A DNA stretch of 23,392 nt from contig BMAT01009247.1 of assembly GCA_019649035.1 (NCBI GenBank), positions 64,739-88,130 of the forward strand. Direction: 5' to 3'. Position numbers and translations under genes: made by a program. Origin of the DNA: Elysia marginata. Lineage: Eukaryota > Mollusca > Gastropoda > Plakobranchidae. Under the pieces are notes generated by a model, which saw only the letters and a program-made list of their open reading frames with translations, was not told the origin of the DNA and did no database searches. Positions 20,501 to 23,392 of this stretch are shown here, piece after piece. The first letter of the stretch is position 1. Each line of letters opens with the position of its first letter.

Positions 20501-21265
20501 GTCTGTCTACTTATCTCTATGTCTCTTTCACGCAATGTCTATCTGTCTGCTTTCTCTCCTATTGATTTTGTCGATCTGTCATTTAGTATCCTCGATTTTT
20601 TGTTGTTGCTTTCTTACATTTTCTCTTTTTCTTTTTGCTATTCTTCCTGCTACATCTATCATTTCCGTCAGTGATGAATTTAATTTGCTTCAAATTCCAT
20701 TACGCAATCTACGACCTGTAAATTCAATTGCACAAAGGACATTCATCGTTAGACAGTTTCCTTTCTATTATTGCGATAGAATGAATAATAAACCACCTCT
20801 TTGCGTCTCTACAAAGGGATGTGTCGCTCCATAAGCAATAATTGATTGAAAGATAACAGAAATACTGCCTGGAGTGCGCTAGTTAAAACACAAGAATGTG
20901 CGGGCAATAACTTTAATATTGTCTGGATGTTGATGTAGTAGAACTAGTTTCACGATGTCTCCATTAAAAGCTTTATTGAATTTCAGTACACACTATAATT
21001 GCATTTTATATCCCGTCCTTTTTATATTGTTACCTATCAACAGTGATTCTTATCCCTTTCAACAGTGATATTGTTACCTTTCAACAGCCTTTGGCTATTA
21101 TATCTCTCTCCATCTCTCGATCTTTCTTTCTATTTCTTTTCTCACTCTGTATATCAGTCTACCTGTCCTTATTCCCCTGCTTCTGTCTATCTCTTTATCT
21201 AAATCTGTCTCGTTTTGTTTGGCTATACTTTTCTGTTTTAATTTTTATATATTAATCTGTGTGTT
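20501..21265. other. Intergenic, pyrimidine-rich, no supported gene
   Basis: T/C-rich on the plus strand, probably eroded flanks of the TATC array. It includes a short imperfect three-copy tandem repeat (21025-21087). The open frames at 20535-20834 and 21043-21255 are biased by composition. Confidence 0.45.
21025..21087. repeat. Three-copy imperfect 20-23-bp tandem repeat
   Basis: CCTATCAACAGTGAT, CCTTTCAACAGTGAT and CCTTTCAACAG occur in tandem, each preceded by TTGTTA or a variant. Confidence 0.7.
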
Positions 21266-21420
21266 CTATCGGCTTTCAGACCGACAAGTCCAGAGTTTGA
21301 ATCCTGACATGGTATATCGGTAATTAGTCTTAAGGAAATGCTTGATACACAAACTTCCCTGCTTTACTAAGGCGTTAAATAACGACCTTGCTACAGGAAG
21401 TGAAATATCTTTTCGGTTTA
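21266..21420 (+). mobile_element. Decayed tRNA-derived SINE (same family as 6866-6995)
   Basis: A B-box-like AGTTTGAATCC (21294-21304) is followed by ACACAAACTTCCCTGCTTTA (21350-21369), matching the tail order of the copy at 6866-6995 with several substitutions. The A box is eroded (GGCTTTCAGACC, about 21271-21282). Confidence 0.5.
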
Positions 21421-21809
21421 ACACTAAAATGTATTCTAAAAGCAGCTCTCTAACATTTCAGAGGGTGATTTTTAAAAGTATTACCAGTAGGGGAACCCAT
21501 AAAAAGCACTTGATGCGTTAAGTTGATTGGACGATGTGTCAGAAAAAGTCTCTCTAAATTTTTTGTCGTGGGTTTGGGTCTCGCTTTTGTCACTCTATTT
21601 ATGCAAAACTGGTGTGTTCTAACTTGAAATCAATGCTATCTTGCTTTAGAAGTGGTGATACTATCGTTAATTATCCTAAAACTTTTACACAGGAAAATTT
21701 CCAGAGTAAACAAGGACAAGGTAAGGATAAGAACAGCAAGTAAAATCCAAGGAGAAAGATATGTAAAAGGAAAAAAAACAAGGGAGATATGAAAACGTGA
21801 AAATAATGT
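21421..21809. other. Intergenic, nothing recognised
   Basis: AT-rich, and increasingly purine-rich towards the GAA array. Confidence 0.5.
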
Positions 21810-22018
21810 GAAGAAGAAGAAGAAGAAAAAGAAGAAGAAGAAGAAGAAGAAGAAGAAGAAGAAGAAGAAGAAGAAGAAGAAGAAGAAGAAGGTGAAGAAA
21901 AAGAAGACAGTGATGATGATGATGATGATAATGATGATGATGATGATGATGGTTATGATGATGATGATGATGGTATGATGATGATGAGGAGGATGATAAT
22001 TATCATGGTTATGATGAA
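21810..22018. repeat. Compound (GAA)n-(GAT)n microsatellite
   Basis: GAA units at 21810-21826 and an uninterrupted GAA run at 21831-21891 (20 units) are followed by GAT/ATG units from 21911 to about 22018 with a few interruptions. Confidence 0.97.
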
Positions 22019-23350
22019 TAAAAAACAGGAAACAACAAGCTGTACTGTAAGAATCAACTAGTAATTAAAATTAAAACTGCCTACATTTAGTTTGCGGGCA
22101 TTACTGCCTGAGTGCTTTCGAAGTTTAATAATTAACCAGTTAATCATAAACAATGATAACAATGATGGGCTCAAGAAAGCTAACTCTCATGCGCTATTCT
22201 GCTTTGTTTAAACTAGATCTATTCTTTGTTTAGGTTTCACCAGAGAATGAGGTTAGGCTTATCGCGGAATTGACATGTATAAGTGTAGAGATTAACATGC
22301 GAGGCAGAACAGTGGAAGAAGGAAACGGCTGGTGACATCTTTATCAATGCTGATCGATACGGAGGGTCTGCCCAGGCCCTATGACTTTCGATTAGTAGAA
22401 CAAAGTTGGGTGACCTGATCGATCTGTAGATTCGTAATTGATTGGCCTTTTTATGGTGTCAACATGCTACTGAGCTCTGCATGGGAGTTTTTTTTATGTG
22501 TCCTTTTTTATTGTTAGTAAATTGAACAAGAGACTCAAAATAATTATACAGCTGCAAACATAAGTTGGTTACAAACAAATGCATGTTTAAGACTAGTTTC
22601 TCAAATTGGTTTAAAAGTATAGCTCTTGGCTTCTGGTGCAGTTCTAGGCGCAAAAAACTTGGCCACAATTGAAAACTTTCCTGACGGAACTGGCAAAAGC
22701 GTGAATGAAAAGCCCGAGTCATCTCACAGTTTTGCAAAGTTTTATTTTGGCTTACATATCCCCATACGTTTATAAAGACAAATTGGGGTCAACTCGGATC
22801 ATATTTTATAATGTTAACAAGTTTAGAGCAGCAAGGCTAACAGAGGCTTCAAATATAACACCCACCCCCAGCGCTTTATCCTTTATGAAGAGGAGATCTA
22901 TACCTGTCCTTGCCGTGGTTCCTTCGTTTATCAACTGTTATTCAAAGCAATGCACATTGTATTGTACTACCATAAAGCGGTTATAAAGCTGTGGTTCCAT
23001 TAGGGTCCTACCCGTTTACTACAGCTCAAGTGAGGTAGCATAGTTTGGGTCTATTGATAACTTTATGGACGTGCCCGTACTATGTTTCCCCCTGACTTGA
23101 CTTCACAAAAGGAGAGCCCAAGGGTAAACCGTAGAGACCCACGGAGACCAGTTCCGTTAGAAAAGGGGAAAAATTTCAGTTCTTCATGAAACTTAGTGGA
23201 CGTAAGATGTGTACAAACGTGAGAGGTACTGGCATTGCGTGCCGCTATTAATCAAGTAGCGAGTAATGGGTGCTTGTCTCAATGAAGGATTTTTCACATT
23301 TATCGACCACCACTTAGACAAACGCAGATTTAATTTGGGTTTCCGACAAG
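22019..23350. other. Intergenic, no supported gene
   Basis: Mixed composition. GC-richer patches at 22255-22440 and 22985-23170 may be old repeat fragments. Open frames at 22459-22737 and 22705-22986 overlap on opposite strands and have no recognisable domain. Confidence 0.45.
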
Positions 23351-23351
23351 C

Positions 23352-23392
<41 letters not shown>
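23351..23392. repeat. (GA)n microsatellite cut by the window edge
   Basis: Uninterrupted GA units from 23361 to the last base, so the full length is unknown. Confidence 0.95.

Noticed and set aside
22459..22986. Overlapping open frames on both strands
   Set aside because: Neither shows a domain or coding-like composition. Probably chance.
1..23392. CRISPR array, operon, phage or viral genes
   Set aside because: The tandem repeats have no spacers, there are no ribosome-binding-site and operon patterns, and no viral or reverse transcriptase motif was seen in the translated frames.

Overview
Eukaryotic, AT-rich, intron-bearing nuclear DNA from an animal. Dense (GATA)n, (GA)n, (CT)n, (GAA)n and (GAT)n microsatellites, tRNA-derived SINEs, and GATCTAGA/TCTAGA and AGGCCTA words suggest a mollusc, most likely a gastropod. 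The organism call is inference from sequence style only. A 609-base run of N (10984-11592) shows this is a draft scaffold.

The only gene I can support lies on the minus strand and fills the left 10 kb. It has a spliced 5' UTR exon (starting at 10159), an ATG at 10098 in a strong start context, and six coding exons: 10098-10032, 8372-7912, 4648-4564, 3826-3692, 2650-2546 and about 846-431. Every junction has GT/AG borders and the codon phases join without a frameshift. The result is one 422-residue reading frame ending in TGA at 431. I do not recognise the family. The protein is acidic and Ser/Ala-rich, with short predicted helices, a basic Ser-rich linker, an Asn-rich stretch, an RRKS basophilic-kinase-type site and a hydrophobic C-terminus. 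A six-codon upstream ORF sits in the leader. The acceptor of the last exon is the weakest part of the model.

The introns hold decayed and intact repeats. The best is a 255-bp tRNA-derived SINE at 4785-5039 (minus), with A and B boxes, a (TCAA)4 tail and a perfect 12-bp target-site duplication. Three older SINE-like remnants lie at about 3556-3660, 6866-6995 and 21266-21420; the last two share a tail and look like one family.

Right of the gene, 10160-23392 looks intergenic: a CpG-rich block (10628-10790) that could be the promoter or first exon of the gene, the assembly gap, a degenerate hammerhead-like motif at 13994-14033, many microsatellites, and one weak candidate terminal exon on the plus strand (19900-20085). 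I saw no rRNA, bona fide tRNA, CRISPR, bacterial, phage or viral gene, and no coherent multi-gene system.
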